Position numbers and translations under genes: made by a program. The notes under the pieces are model-generated. The model was not told the origin of the DNA and did no database searches. It saw only the letters and a program-made list of their open reading frames with translations. Shown here piece by piece: positions 47,551 through 56,964 of a DNA stretch of 64,000 nt (position 1 is the stretch's first letter; each line of letters opens with the position of its first letter). The stretch lies in contig NC_016458.1 in NCBI RefSeq assembly GCF_000226115.1, positions 7,598,001 through 7,662,000 on the forward strand. The letters run 5' to 3'. This DNA is from Thermothielavioides terrestris NRRL 8126 (lineage: Eukaryota > Ascomycota > Sordariomycetes > Sordariales > Chaetomiaceae).

Positions 47551-48723
47551 TTATTCTCCTAAACTTAGATAGAACGGAACTATATACAAAAAAACAATAA
47601 GATATATTAGCGACGTTACTTATTTAGGGTCTATAATAGGACCTACGTCGGTAATCTCTTCCTTATCTTCGAATAGGTATATAGGCGGAGTAGACGTATA
47701 AGGAGGTAGAGTAGCGATGTAAAGGGTCCAAGGTAGGGGCTATATATACGCTTAATAGGCGTATAGTACGTCCTCTACTAGGGAAGAAGGGCATTGACTA
47801 TAGTATAGATTATAGGCGAGGGAACGTATATAGGGAGAGTGGCGAAGGTAGGACCTCCAAGGGGTATAGATAGGCGAGGGGGTAGTAAGTATAATAATAT
47901 AGTCTATAAGGCGTAAATTTATCTTTAGAATAGTTGCCTAAGACTACGCTATAGTGTAAATAGCCTCTATAATACACCGATTCTCTTACTAGGAGGAATC
48001 AAAATATTACACTATATACTTAACTAGATGGCTATAATACTATATAGCGAGGTTGTCCTAAGGAGCCTAGTATAGAACTAGGGCTCCTCACTAGCCTAGG
48101 GTCGAAGGAGATGAAGGGGGGGCTAGAAGTATATTAAGTATAAAGGTAGAGTATACTAAAGACCAATGTTATAGGGCTATACTAATTATATTATAGAAGC
48201 TATATACAAAAGTACTAAATTATAGTATTAAGATAGTATAATAGGCTAGCTTAGTCTTAGTCTTCTTCTAAGTAGATTTAACGATAGCTTAGTTGTCAAT
48301 ATAAAACTTAACTAAGTGTTTTAGATTAATATATAAAGAGGCGTTCGTCGTCTAGAGTACTAGATTCTAATAGCACTTAGTATAGGCTTTAGTATATTCC
48401 AAATAGCTTTCTCCCTAGCCCCAAATATAATCTACTAAGTTACTATAAAGAAGCTACTCAATATAATTAAGATAGATATCTCCTTCCTCCTTTAGGAAGG
48501 CGTTATCCTTATTATTAGAATCTCCTTTTACAATATAGCTACCAATAGTATAATAAAAGGAGTTGTTATAGTTATTATAGTTTTATCTAAGACGTTATTA
48601 GCTTCTAGTCTAAAGCTAGAGTAGGCCTAATATAGGGTAACGTACATTATAATCTTAGTTGTCGTCCCCTCTAGGACAATATCCTTCGCTACTATCTCCG
48701 AGAGAAGCGACTACTATCGACAT
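47551..48723 (-). pseudogene. Antisense open frame, family-2 outer copy (unrecognised product)
   Basis: On the strand opposite to pol, the ATG at 48723 opens the same reading as the plus-strand frame at 41001-42176 of the inner copy. It ends at TAA 47551-47553. At 1173 nt it is one codon shorter than the inner copy (1176 nt). Start context, stop and the stretches I compared agree between copies; I did not read this copy through codon by codon. It converges on pol, with about 150 bp between chromodomain end and antisense stop once the inner insert is removed. Function unknown. Confidence 0.6.
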
Positions 48724-49464
48724 TATAGCAAATAAGTCTTAGGAACATATTAGAATCGTAAAGGAAATAGGAAGCTACTATAGAGGGCAAAGCGAATAGA
48801 TAGAATATATATAAGCTATATATATAGAGGAGGCGGCTAGGGGACTAAGCGAATATAAAGAGGAAGGATTATAGGATAAGTTAGATGTAAAATAGAAATA
48901 TAGCGGATATAGTTGGTAAAGTAGTCAAACGTATAATAACGACGATAAGGCTAATACAATAGGAGCGTAGACGCTAGACGACTATATAGCTTATATAAGA
49001 AGAGGCTAACAACGTATAAAGTAAACGTTCAACGAAGTAAGCAAGAGGCAAGAAAAAAAACGTAAAGAACGGAAGATATATATAGGATAAAAGCGCAATA
49101 AACGAGGAATATACGCGCTAGAAACAAGAAAAGAATATAGAGAGCGAGTTCGTATAAAGGGAGGGGTTTTATTAGCAACGGGTAGGGGGTCTATCGCACC
49201 TAATCAGCGGGTACGCCTTACGCGATACAGCTACTATAGAAGAGAGCATAGGGCGAGGAAGGGGCCAATCAGCGTCCTATAAAAGCAAGGTAAATAAACA
49301 ACCTATGGCTAGGCAGTAGGATTATAGACAGTAGCGCTAAGCCACCTAAATACCGGGTTGGACACTGGCGTTCGCTATAATTGACCCTACGCTACGCTAG
49401 ATCCGCGCCTAGCGCTATACCATATATATCCTAAACTAGCTCCCTATCCAGGAAGGGGGGGGTA

Positions 49465-49742
49465 TATTATAGACTGGGCTATACCTAGGCTAGGTATATA
49501 GGGCTACGCCTAGGATCTATAGCGGTCCTATAATAGGCCCACCACAGGCCTAAGGCGGACCCGCCTCACGCCTAGAATAACCTCGCGCCTAGAATAACAT
49601 CGGCCTAAGCCCCCTGTACACGAGCCCTTGAAAACTCTATACGCAAGAACCATAGCTTGTACTTCTCCTTTTCTCTCCTTAAGGTAGTTGAATAGAACAT
49701 CGTGCGCTTGTCTATAGAACGCTACAAGGCCAACACGTTATA
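49465..49742 (+). repeat. Family-2 outer copy, 3' LTR
   Basis: 278 bp, beginning TATTATAGACTGGGC and ending ACACGTTATA. A G-rich polypurine tract (49451-49462) precedes it. The right, outer end keeps unmutated CpA/CpG sites that are changed in the 5' LTR; the left end is the more mutated. Confidence 0.92.
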
Positions 49743-49747
49743 GGAAT

Positions 49748-50390
49748 CTTATAAAGCAGTAAAGAACATTGTATATACTAGGGAAAAGGAGCTTAAGAAG
49801 GAGTAGATAGAGTAGAAAAAGATACTAAGTAACAAGGTTATAGGTAATAACTACCTATAGATAGCAACCTTCGAAGAATTCCTTAAAAAGATTAGCTAGA
49901 CCAACGACATTATACCTTTTGATCTTAACGACCGTTCAATCTTCAATATATAGTATAGCGAAGATCCTCTATCTAAGCCCTTCTTCTTTATCAATATAAT
50001 AGGCGAAGAACCAGATACCTATAGGCTAGAGCGACCGCTATACGATTTCCTAGTACTAGAGCTAGAGCCAACGTAACGTAGTATCTAGGTGGGCGATAAA
50101 TAGGAGCTACTTACCAACGAAGATGATAGCCTCTCCTAGATACAATCTAACGACGATAATGCTAACGATGATGTCGACGATGATACTAATTCGCCTCTAC
50201 TATATAGAAGCACTTACAATGGCGAAGGCACTTGCTAACCGGCCTATAATAGGATCAATAGGCTTATTGCGAAGTAGCAGGCACGTAAGGCGAGGAGGTA
50301 CACAGCGTAAGAAGCTCAACACCAAGAATCTATGGCCAGGGAGGATCGTGATAGTTCGCCACGTATATAGATACGCTTAGATAGCAATAG
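49748..50390 (+). pseudogene. Fot1/pogo-like element, C-terminal remnant of transposase
   Basis: After the GGAAT duplication the reading resumes with a Lys/Glu-rich helix (REKELKKE) and later an Arg/Gln-rich tail near 50,265-50,340, typical of the variable C-terminus of pogo-like transposases. No catalytic motif is expected here. The assignment rests mainly on position between the second insertion and the right inverted repeat. Confidence 0.45.
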
Positions 50391-50588
50391 CGAGCTAGTA
50401 TCTATAGGTTTAGCCGCCTTACAGTAAGTAGGTAGTAGTTAGAGGCGCGTAGTCAGGGGAGTAGTCGGGGCGCGTAGTCAAGGCATATAAGCCAGCTATA
50501 TATTACATAAGTATATTTCAATTTGATCTAGATCGAATTTTATTGCGTTTTTAAGCTTTTTGAGCTATCCTACGCATTTGCAAGGTGG

Positions 50589-50756
50589 TCGAATTGATAC
50601 GGTTGCGAATTGCGATACCTTGTGCTAGGACGCGATTATATACAAAAATGGGTGCGGAGGTGTCCGGTTTTTTTGGGGTGTCCGGCAATTTTGTACCCCT
50701 CTCTTCTGGAAGAAGAGAGGGCTGCGAAAATACCCACTTTTCCTTTGGCCCTCGGG
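50589..50756 (-). repeat. Right terminal inverted repeat of the Fot1/pogo-type element
   Basis: Reverse complement of 23178-23347 with scattered substitutions and small gaps. TA follows at 50757-50758. The repeat also produces matching open frames (FFGVS[S/G]NFVPLSS) on opposite strands at the two ends; these are a side effect and not genes. Confidence 0.88.
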
Positions 50757-50758
50757 TA

Positions 50759-51084
50759 GTTATCTGGCCCCTTGACCAGGCTTTGAATCCTTCCCCCAGA
50801 GCCATATACTATACTGTGTAAGGACCACACAGCTGGTACGGAATAAGAATAAATACACTAACCGACCATTAAGCAACCCCTAAAAGCCACAAACTCCGTC
50901 GTCACTCGTCACCGGTCTCCCCCAGCCCAGGCGAACTCTTCAACTCTTCACACCCGGCATTTCCCTCAACAAAAACCCCCATTCCCCTCCTCCTCCTCCT
51001 CCTCCCGCTCACCCTTAACGCCCCCGGCCTTCTCGCTGTGATCAGCTCGGCACCAGTTAACTCTCTCTACCACCCCGACCTCAA
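50759..51084. other. Junction between transposon nest and unique sequence
   Basis: Composition returns to normal directly after the TA at 50757-50758. This 326-bp stretch carries the 3' end of the minus-strand membrane-protein gene. No other feature is visible. Confidence 0.5.
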
Positions 51085-52208
51085 TCACGCAGCGGGCGTC
51101 AAGACGGCGGCGTGGCAGTCGACGCCGATGTTGGGCGTGGTCAGCGCGCTCGCGTTCTGCGGGCCGGCCTTGAGGTAGCAGTTGCCGGGGGCGCCGCCGG
51201 CGCGGGCCGTGGCCTTGTCGGTCCAGGCGGGGATGAAGCTGACGGCGGCGCAGGTCGCGTCGGCCGCCGCGCTGCCGTTGCCGTTGCCGTTGCCGTTGGC
51301 CCCCTTGCCGGACGACGAGAGAGCCGGCGCCACGTACTTGGTGTAGGCCGCGCAGGCGTCCATGCACGTGTCGAAGTCGGCCGTGAAGAGCGAGAGGATC
51401 GGCGGGTGCGGCGCGTCCTTGTTGCAGTAGCGCGTGAAGCGTAGGGCGCCGAGGACTTGCGGTTTTTGTGCAGTTAATATATTCAGCTGGACCTCGATTT
51501 TTCTTTTCTCTTTGGGGGGATGGGGGAGGGCTTGTTTCGGGTGGGTGCGCGCCCGCCCCGGTGCGGAGGCGGGGGATTTGATTCTGACTTACGGGAGAAG
51601 GCGGTGTACACCGTGTTGTCGACGGAGCCTGGGTCTTTGGAGCAGCCGTCGTCGATGACGCTGGCGGCGGTGCTGCTGGCGCTTGCCGCGGCTGCCGCGG
51701 CTGTTGCAGCTGCTCTCAGGTCAGCGAGGCTCGACGCAGCGCTGGTTGCGCGCTGCGCCTCGACGCCGGTCGCGGCCGCCAGCCCGATCACGGCGGCCGA
51801 GAGCAGGGCGATGATGCACGAGAGGGTGAAGACGAGCAGGCTACATCCGCATATCGACCAGGTCAGGACGGACTTGGACGACTCCGGCTCGGTCGCGAGC
51901 TGCAAGGCTGCCGTGGTGCCGCCATAGGTCGATGGCGGGGCGGGCGTAGCCGAGAGCTGCTCCGGCTTGGGGACCGCGGCGGCTGGATCGTAGGCCTGCT
52001 GGTAATATGGTTGTTCCTGCGGTTGGTGCTGTTGGTACTGCCGCTGGTAGGGCTGTTGGTAGCTGTACCCTGGCTGTTCTGGCCTCACTTCCGGGAAGTC
52101 CTGCCGCGTCGGCTCCAAGCCTGAGTGGAACTGCTCAAGCTGTCAGTCAGCATCGGGCTCCGGTTAACTTTTACCACAGCAATTGTCGTCTCTTACCTCG
52201 GCGGCCAT
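51085..52208 (-). CDS. Single-pass membrane protein with Cys-containing C-terminal domain (PAN/Apple-like?), hypothetical
   Basis: Minus-strand exons 52208..52197, 52130..51593 and 51455..51085 give 306 residues. Exon 1 encodes only MAAE before a GTAAGA donor; the last acceptor is AAG, with a TTAAC branch-like site 18 nt upstream. Residues 1-85 are Gln/Tyr/Pro-rich. One transmembrane segment spans about 93-125 (SVLTWSICGCSLLVFTLSC). An Ala-rich stretch follows, then a domain with Cys at DGCSKDP, TRYCNKD, DTCMDACAAY, ATCAAVSF, NCYLK and VDCHAA. Without a signal peptide, a type II topology with the Cys-rich domain outside the cytosol is inferred. The pattern resembles PAN/Apple modules in fungal surface proteins, but I cannot name it. 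A (Asn-Gly) repeat interrupts the domain. Confidence 0.75.
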
Positions 52209-54086
52209 CGTACGCAAATTTTACATGTGCGACAATGAAGGAGCAGACCGAAGGCAAGAGCAGCAGCGACAGCCTGAGGGCAGGGAACGGCAGAAGAAGG
52301 CGATCCCAACGGTCCGTGGCACAGAGTTTGAGGCTGACGGCGCAGCTGCCCACCCTGGAATCCAAACGAGCCTCGGAGCGACGGCGACAGGGGTCGGAAA
52401 TCGCAGTTGAGCCATCGCAGTTGAGCCAATCATCAAGCCGGTCAGGCGCAGCTCTCGCAGGGCGATGGCTTGGAACAAACTCAGCTGTGCGCATGCTCTC
52501 GTCAGACATCTCTATCTTGGGCACGCTATTTGCCAGAATCTGCCTGGAACGTTTACGTGAAAATGAGCGTTCTCACGGACGGTGATTAACTAGCGTACTG
52601 TGGTACTGTGGTACTGTGGTACAGCTCATGGAAGTGCTTGGCGGTCTGCGATGCTCGGGGAAGCGCAAGCGGTCTCTCAGCCCGAGATGATCTCAAATCT
52701 TGAGCATGGGAACTCTCCTTCCTCGATACCTTGCAGAGTCGGGGGTTCATTCTTTGCGAAGTAACACCTGGCATGAGATTACCTTGGCAGATATTTAGGT
52801 GCGTTTCGAATTCCCAGCACCAATTCCAAGTCAAGGTTCAATATTCGGTGATTTTTCATCGATTCAGGAGAATCCGTGTTTTTGGAACTTCAGGCCCGGG
52901 AGGGTAAGTTAGGCACACGGAACCCCGAGCGGTTCCCGGCATTTGTCCTCCGCTACCTGCGCATTAGCTTCTCCACTTAACTAAACTTAGAAGTGCAGCC
53001 CTGCGAGGCCAAACTGCCCAAACATCCCAAGTTCTGGATCTCTTCACTATCTTACTAAGTTGCCCACCTTACATGGGCATGAAGATGTTCGCTGGATAGG
53101 ATTGAAGATTTCCAGAAGCCGGGGCTGGCTGCCAGCCGTGCATGCTTGGCAAGTGCCCCAAGATCCGATGATGCAAGGACGGAAGCGATTTGAGGCCAGG
53201 CTCCAGCAGCCTTGGGACGACACAAATCCAAGTGCGATGAGGTGTCGGTGCAGCGCAGCAGTCCCGATAGTTTAAACTACCTTACCTAGGTAGGTACTTG
53301 TAGCCGCTGGGAAGAAAGGAACCTGGAAGTTTCACGTCCTGGCGCCCGGCTGTGCAGCCAACCGCATCTCTGCCGCCATGACCGTTCCCCGCCCACACAC
53401 CTAAATTGGAAGACCAGCACGGCGACCCCGCCCAAGCAGCCAAGCATAACCGCCAAGCAGTGAACTTTCCCTCCGTGCATACAGGGCGCCACTTACACCC
53501 TAAAGTGGGCTGGTGATACACTCCGTCAGCGAGGAGGCACACAGCACGGACTGCCAATCGTCCCACAGCAATGCATGCCAAGCTGCCCAGCTGTGCCCGG
53601 CGGTGAGCAACGGTTTGGCTCGGCGTCGCATGCAGTTGCAAGCCTCCTTCCCCCGCTTCACCCCCCCTGCTTGATGTCTGCGACAATCCCTGTTTGGGCG
53701 TCCGTGAGCGCAGCGCATAGAACTCGGTTCCATGATGGGGAAGATCGACTACCTACCTTACTACTCGGTAGCATGCATGGTTCTACACACATACCACAGT
53801 ACACAGTACTCCTCCGCCCACGTGGCACATACATAAGGTACCTTACATACATACACGTGGATAAAGGCGCGCATTGCCGTCCGTCCCCCTGCGCCGCTTC
53901 GACCCGTGCTTCTCCCGCTGCTTCCGCAACCAAGGAAGCCGGCGCATAGCCACAATCACACGTCCCACGTAATGCCACCGCAACCCAGAAGCTGAATCTG
54001 TCAGATGGGATCCTGACCGGCGGACCCCGTTGCTCAAGTGCCCGGCAGCATCTGGAATAACTCGCCTCCAGGGCCGCCATGCCGCC
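52209..54086. promoter_or_regulatory. Divergent intergenic region, no gene seen
   Basis: This separates the membrane-protein gene from the FlbE-like gene; both promoters must lie here. A 9-bp tandem repeat (TACTGTGGT, about three copies) lies at 52595-52622. Short open frames show no domain or splice structure. The long minus-strand open frame at 53658-54512 is an antisense shadow of the FlbE-like gene and its leader. Confidence 0.5.
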
Positions 54087-55105
54087 ATGCCGACCTACCT
54101 CTGCCACGGCTTCCGCTGGCAGCGGCGCAGCATCCGAGTCTACGTGATATTGCAGGACCTCGACGACGCCTCCCCGGAGTGGATCATACCCGCCAAGAGC
54201 GCCCGGTGCATACTCCAGTCCTTCTACGACGTCTTCGAGTTCCTCCCTTACTGCTCCCCGAAGAGGGGCCGGCATGCCCCAGCGCGAGACGTCGACGGCG
54301 GCGACGATACCCATCGCGCCCTCGGCTACGCCAACGACGCACCCAGGGATCGCAGTCGCAGCCGCGGTCGTGGTCGCGGCCGCTCGCAAAGCCAGAGCAC
54401 CGCCCAAAGCCGCAGTTTGAGCCGCGCAAAGCGGCAGCAGCAGCCGCCACCGTCCCTGCCCACCAGCGACGATGCCAGCAGTGTCGTTTCGGAAGATGAC
54501 TTCAGCGCCCAAGCCTGGTCCGCCATCAAGCTGCTCGAGGAGTACGACCCGCGTGACCTGACCGCCGTGTCGCGGCCCTACGCCTACGTGGCCGACTACG
54601 CAGCGCGCATCGACCTGTCGTGCTCCATCGTCGACGAGATCGCCCGGTACGAGCAGCAGCAGCTCCAGAGCGCCCGCCCGGCCATTTCTATCCCGTCTAG
54701 GAACGCCCCCGCGGAACAGCCGGGCTGGTTCGAGGAGCTCCGCGATCAGCTGCAGCGCGGGGAAGAGATACGCTGGTACGTCGTGGTCAATGGCGACGAA
54801 GTGCGAGACTGGTCACATGAGCCGTCTGATAGAGGGAGCGTCTCCGAACCGGACTCTGCCGCGGGATACCCGCAGCCGCCATCTTTACACCGCCAGCAAC
54901 AGGATCAACAGAATTACCAACACCGGTACCAATCCCAGTATCAATCCCAAGCGCACCCAGGCCGGCCAATGCCGACACGAGAGCAGAAACAGCACCTTGC
55001 GCAGTACGTCCACCAGCAGCTGATTTTCGAGAACGGCGACCGGGAGCAGGCACGACGCCCGGAGCGGCAGTTGGCTTTGGAGGGCAATGACCGGGATCGG
55101 CAACG

Positions 55106-55142
<37 letters not shown>

Positions 55143-55661
55143 AAGCCGTTGTTCGAGAAGGTGGACGAGTGCAGGAAACAGGTGCAAGACCAGGAGCAGC
55201 TGGTCTTCGAAACGGGCGAGAGCGAGCGCGAACGACGGCAACGCGAGTATACGCAGCAAAAGCAGAGTTTGCCGCGGAGGGACCTGGGGTTGAGAGAAAG
55301 ACAAAGAGAAAAGGAGAAGGACATGGCAAACGAGGAGCAACCGCGGCCGCTGTTCATTGGGCCCGGGAAGACAGGAATGACGAATACAACAAGGACGATA
55401 ACAACGACGACGACAACAACACCAACAAAAAAGACGACGACTACACCGGGTGGAGACAGACCACCGATGGTACCAGAAAAGGACTACCCCCCGCGCCCTC
55501 CAGCCGGGAACGCGAACACGCTCGCGCATGCCGGACCGCTCAGACCGAAGAAGTCGGTGGATGCCGGCGCAGGCGGGAGGCCCAAGCCCTCCGGGAGTAA
55601 AACGGGCGGGCTGCGCAGGTTGTTTGGGAGGGCGAAGGCCGATGTGGTGTACGCTCCTTGA
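54087..55661 (+). CDS. FlbE-like developmental regulator
   Basis: A single exon of 524 residues starts at the ATG giving MPTYLCHGFRWQRRSIRVYV. The open frame extends 19 codons upstream, but this start matches the conserved N-terminus as I know it. The first 60 residues, through DLDDASPEWIIPAKSARCIL and FYDVFEFLP, resemble the N-terminal domain of FlbE, which in Aspergillus acts with FlbD upstream of conidiation. A second ordered block lies at about 150-195 (EDDFSAQAWSAIKLLEEYDP) and a third near 210-240 (WFEELRDQLQRGEEIRWYVV). The rest is disordered: an SR-type stretch, a poly-Gln tract of 11 near 54,900-55,200 in a Gln/Glu/Arg-rich region, a Thr run, and a basic end RRLFGRAKADVVYAP. It is longer than Aspergillus FlbE (about 200 residues). 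Confidence 0.7.
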
Positions 55662-56964
55662 TTAGGGGTGAAGAGAGACACAAGGAGAACGGTTACGATG
55701 TCTCCGGGCCTGGGCATTCTAAGACATGGCCGGATGCATCCTGAATGCGGTCATTACGTTTGGCCGAAAATCAACGGGGCTCGCAATAACCCCCCCCCCC
55801 CCCAGTAGCCAGAGAAGGACGGATGTCTCGAGAAGACAGCGACACGCAGCAAGCTGCGGCGACTGCGATTGGGAGCAGAAGCAGTTCTCTCCCCGCGCGC
55901 ATCACAACACAGAGAGACCTACACCTATCGTCGACGGCGAACTAGTTTAGTTGACATGAACGAGATGCATGAATGAAGGCTTGAATGAAACACAGCAGTT
56001 ATCCTTCAGCCGTCTCAATTCGTACAGCCCACCTGATGGGAGGCAAGATATCACCACCAAGCAGCATACACCAGGTTTGGAGATCAAAAATACGATGGTT
56101 GCCCATTGCATAAATCTAAGCCCTCCCTCCCCACTGCCTCATTCACCTTTGCCAGCCACAGCAGCAACATCCCCGTAGATACATGCCCAGAGCAAATGTG
56201 TCTGTCGCGTTAAGCTGATATGCCCATATAACGCCGCCGCCTCCCTCCCCTGTCCGCCTTCCGCCATCCCTTTCTTCCTTTTCTAAATATTTTCCCCCAC
56301 CACCACGTCGGATTCAGGTCGTGAACTCAGGTGGACCAACCGGCTCTCTTCCAGTTTGTGCGGGGTTTATTCCTCTTTAGCTACTAGCTCAAAGCAAGCC
56401 ATCATCAAGCCCGGGATGGAGGGGAGGAGAAAGTGAGGAGAGAAGGTAGCTGAGAGATAGTGACCGCGTTCCCCTCTCCGGCCGCCGACCAGCCAAGCGC
56501 CCGACCGCCCACCCATTTGTCCTCAAAAACGAACACGCAACCATCCCATCCGTCTTGTGCATAATCTGTTTGCTCTATATGCCCCATCTCTCGCGCCCGT
56601 TTGAATTGTAACACCTCCCCTCCCACGCGAAGGGGAAACCATAAAAGATGTAAACCGCCACCAGCAGAGAAGCAACGCCTGCCCTGTACCGCAAATCAGG
56701 GATGTAGTAATAGCAGTACCACTAGTGTGATAGGTGGCATGAAGCGGTATACCGTGGATTGCTCCGAAGCAGTGAAATGCCAGCCTCCCGAATCCCCAAG
56801 CCACCCAAGCATATTAAATAGAGACCATGCATCCATCCATCTTCCCACCGGACACTCCAGCCCGGGTAATGCGACCAGATATAATAAAGCACGCAGGCAA
56901 GTAGAAACGCAGATGCAGCCATGCCCCCGACGCAGAAAGTAAGAAAAAGAAGAAAGCAGAAAGA
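55662..56964. other. Intergenic region between convergent genes
   Basis: The 3' ends of the FlbE-like gene and SCC2 face each other here. A run of C at 55,790-55,803 and pyrimidine-rich stretches are present. I see no coding sequence. Confidence 0.5.

Larger units (their letters stand above)
34662..49742 (+). mobile_element. Family-2 Ty3/gypsy chromovirus, outer copy, RIP-inactivated and itself interrupted
   Basis: The 278-bp LTRs lie at 34662-34939 and 49465-49742, with a perfect GGAAT duplication at 34657-34661 and 49743-49747. Pol reads on the plus strand. At 39,924 the element is interrupted by an inverted second copy of the same family, and it resumes at 47,474. Without that insert and one copy of its duplication the element is about 7.5 kb. 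It inserted into the same Fot1/pogo-type element as gypsy-1, 1133 bp further along. Confidence 0.93.
23178..50756 (+). mobile_element. Fot1/pogo-type Tc1/mariner DNA transposon split by two LTR-retrotransposon insertions
   Basis: The ends are inverted repeats of about 170 bp, both starting CCC(A/G)AGGGCCAAAGG and both flanked by TA (23176-23177, 50757-50758), the Tc1/mariner target duplication. Removing the two inserted retroelements leaves 23178-24092, 33529-34661 and 49748-50756, about 3057 bp, across which a transposase-like reading continues. The acidic motifs resemble the pogo/Fot1 DDE domain: N-V-[D/N]-E-I-G-Y before the first insertion, then L-L-V-I-D and L-I-D-I-G-V-F after it. Numerous in-frame TAG/TAA codons make it inactive. 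About 3 kb is long for a Fot1 element (near 2 kb), so an extra segment or a longer relative is possible. Confidence 0.8.

Noticed and set aside
53658..54512. 284-codon minus-strand open frame
   Set aside because: Overlaps the FlbE-like gene start and has no recognisable features.
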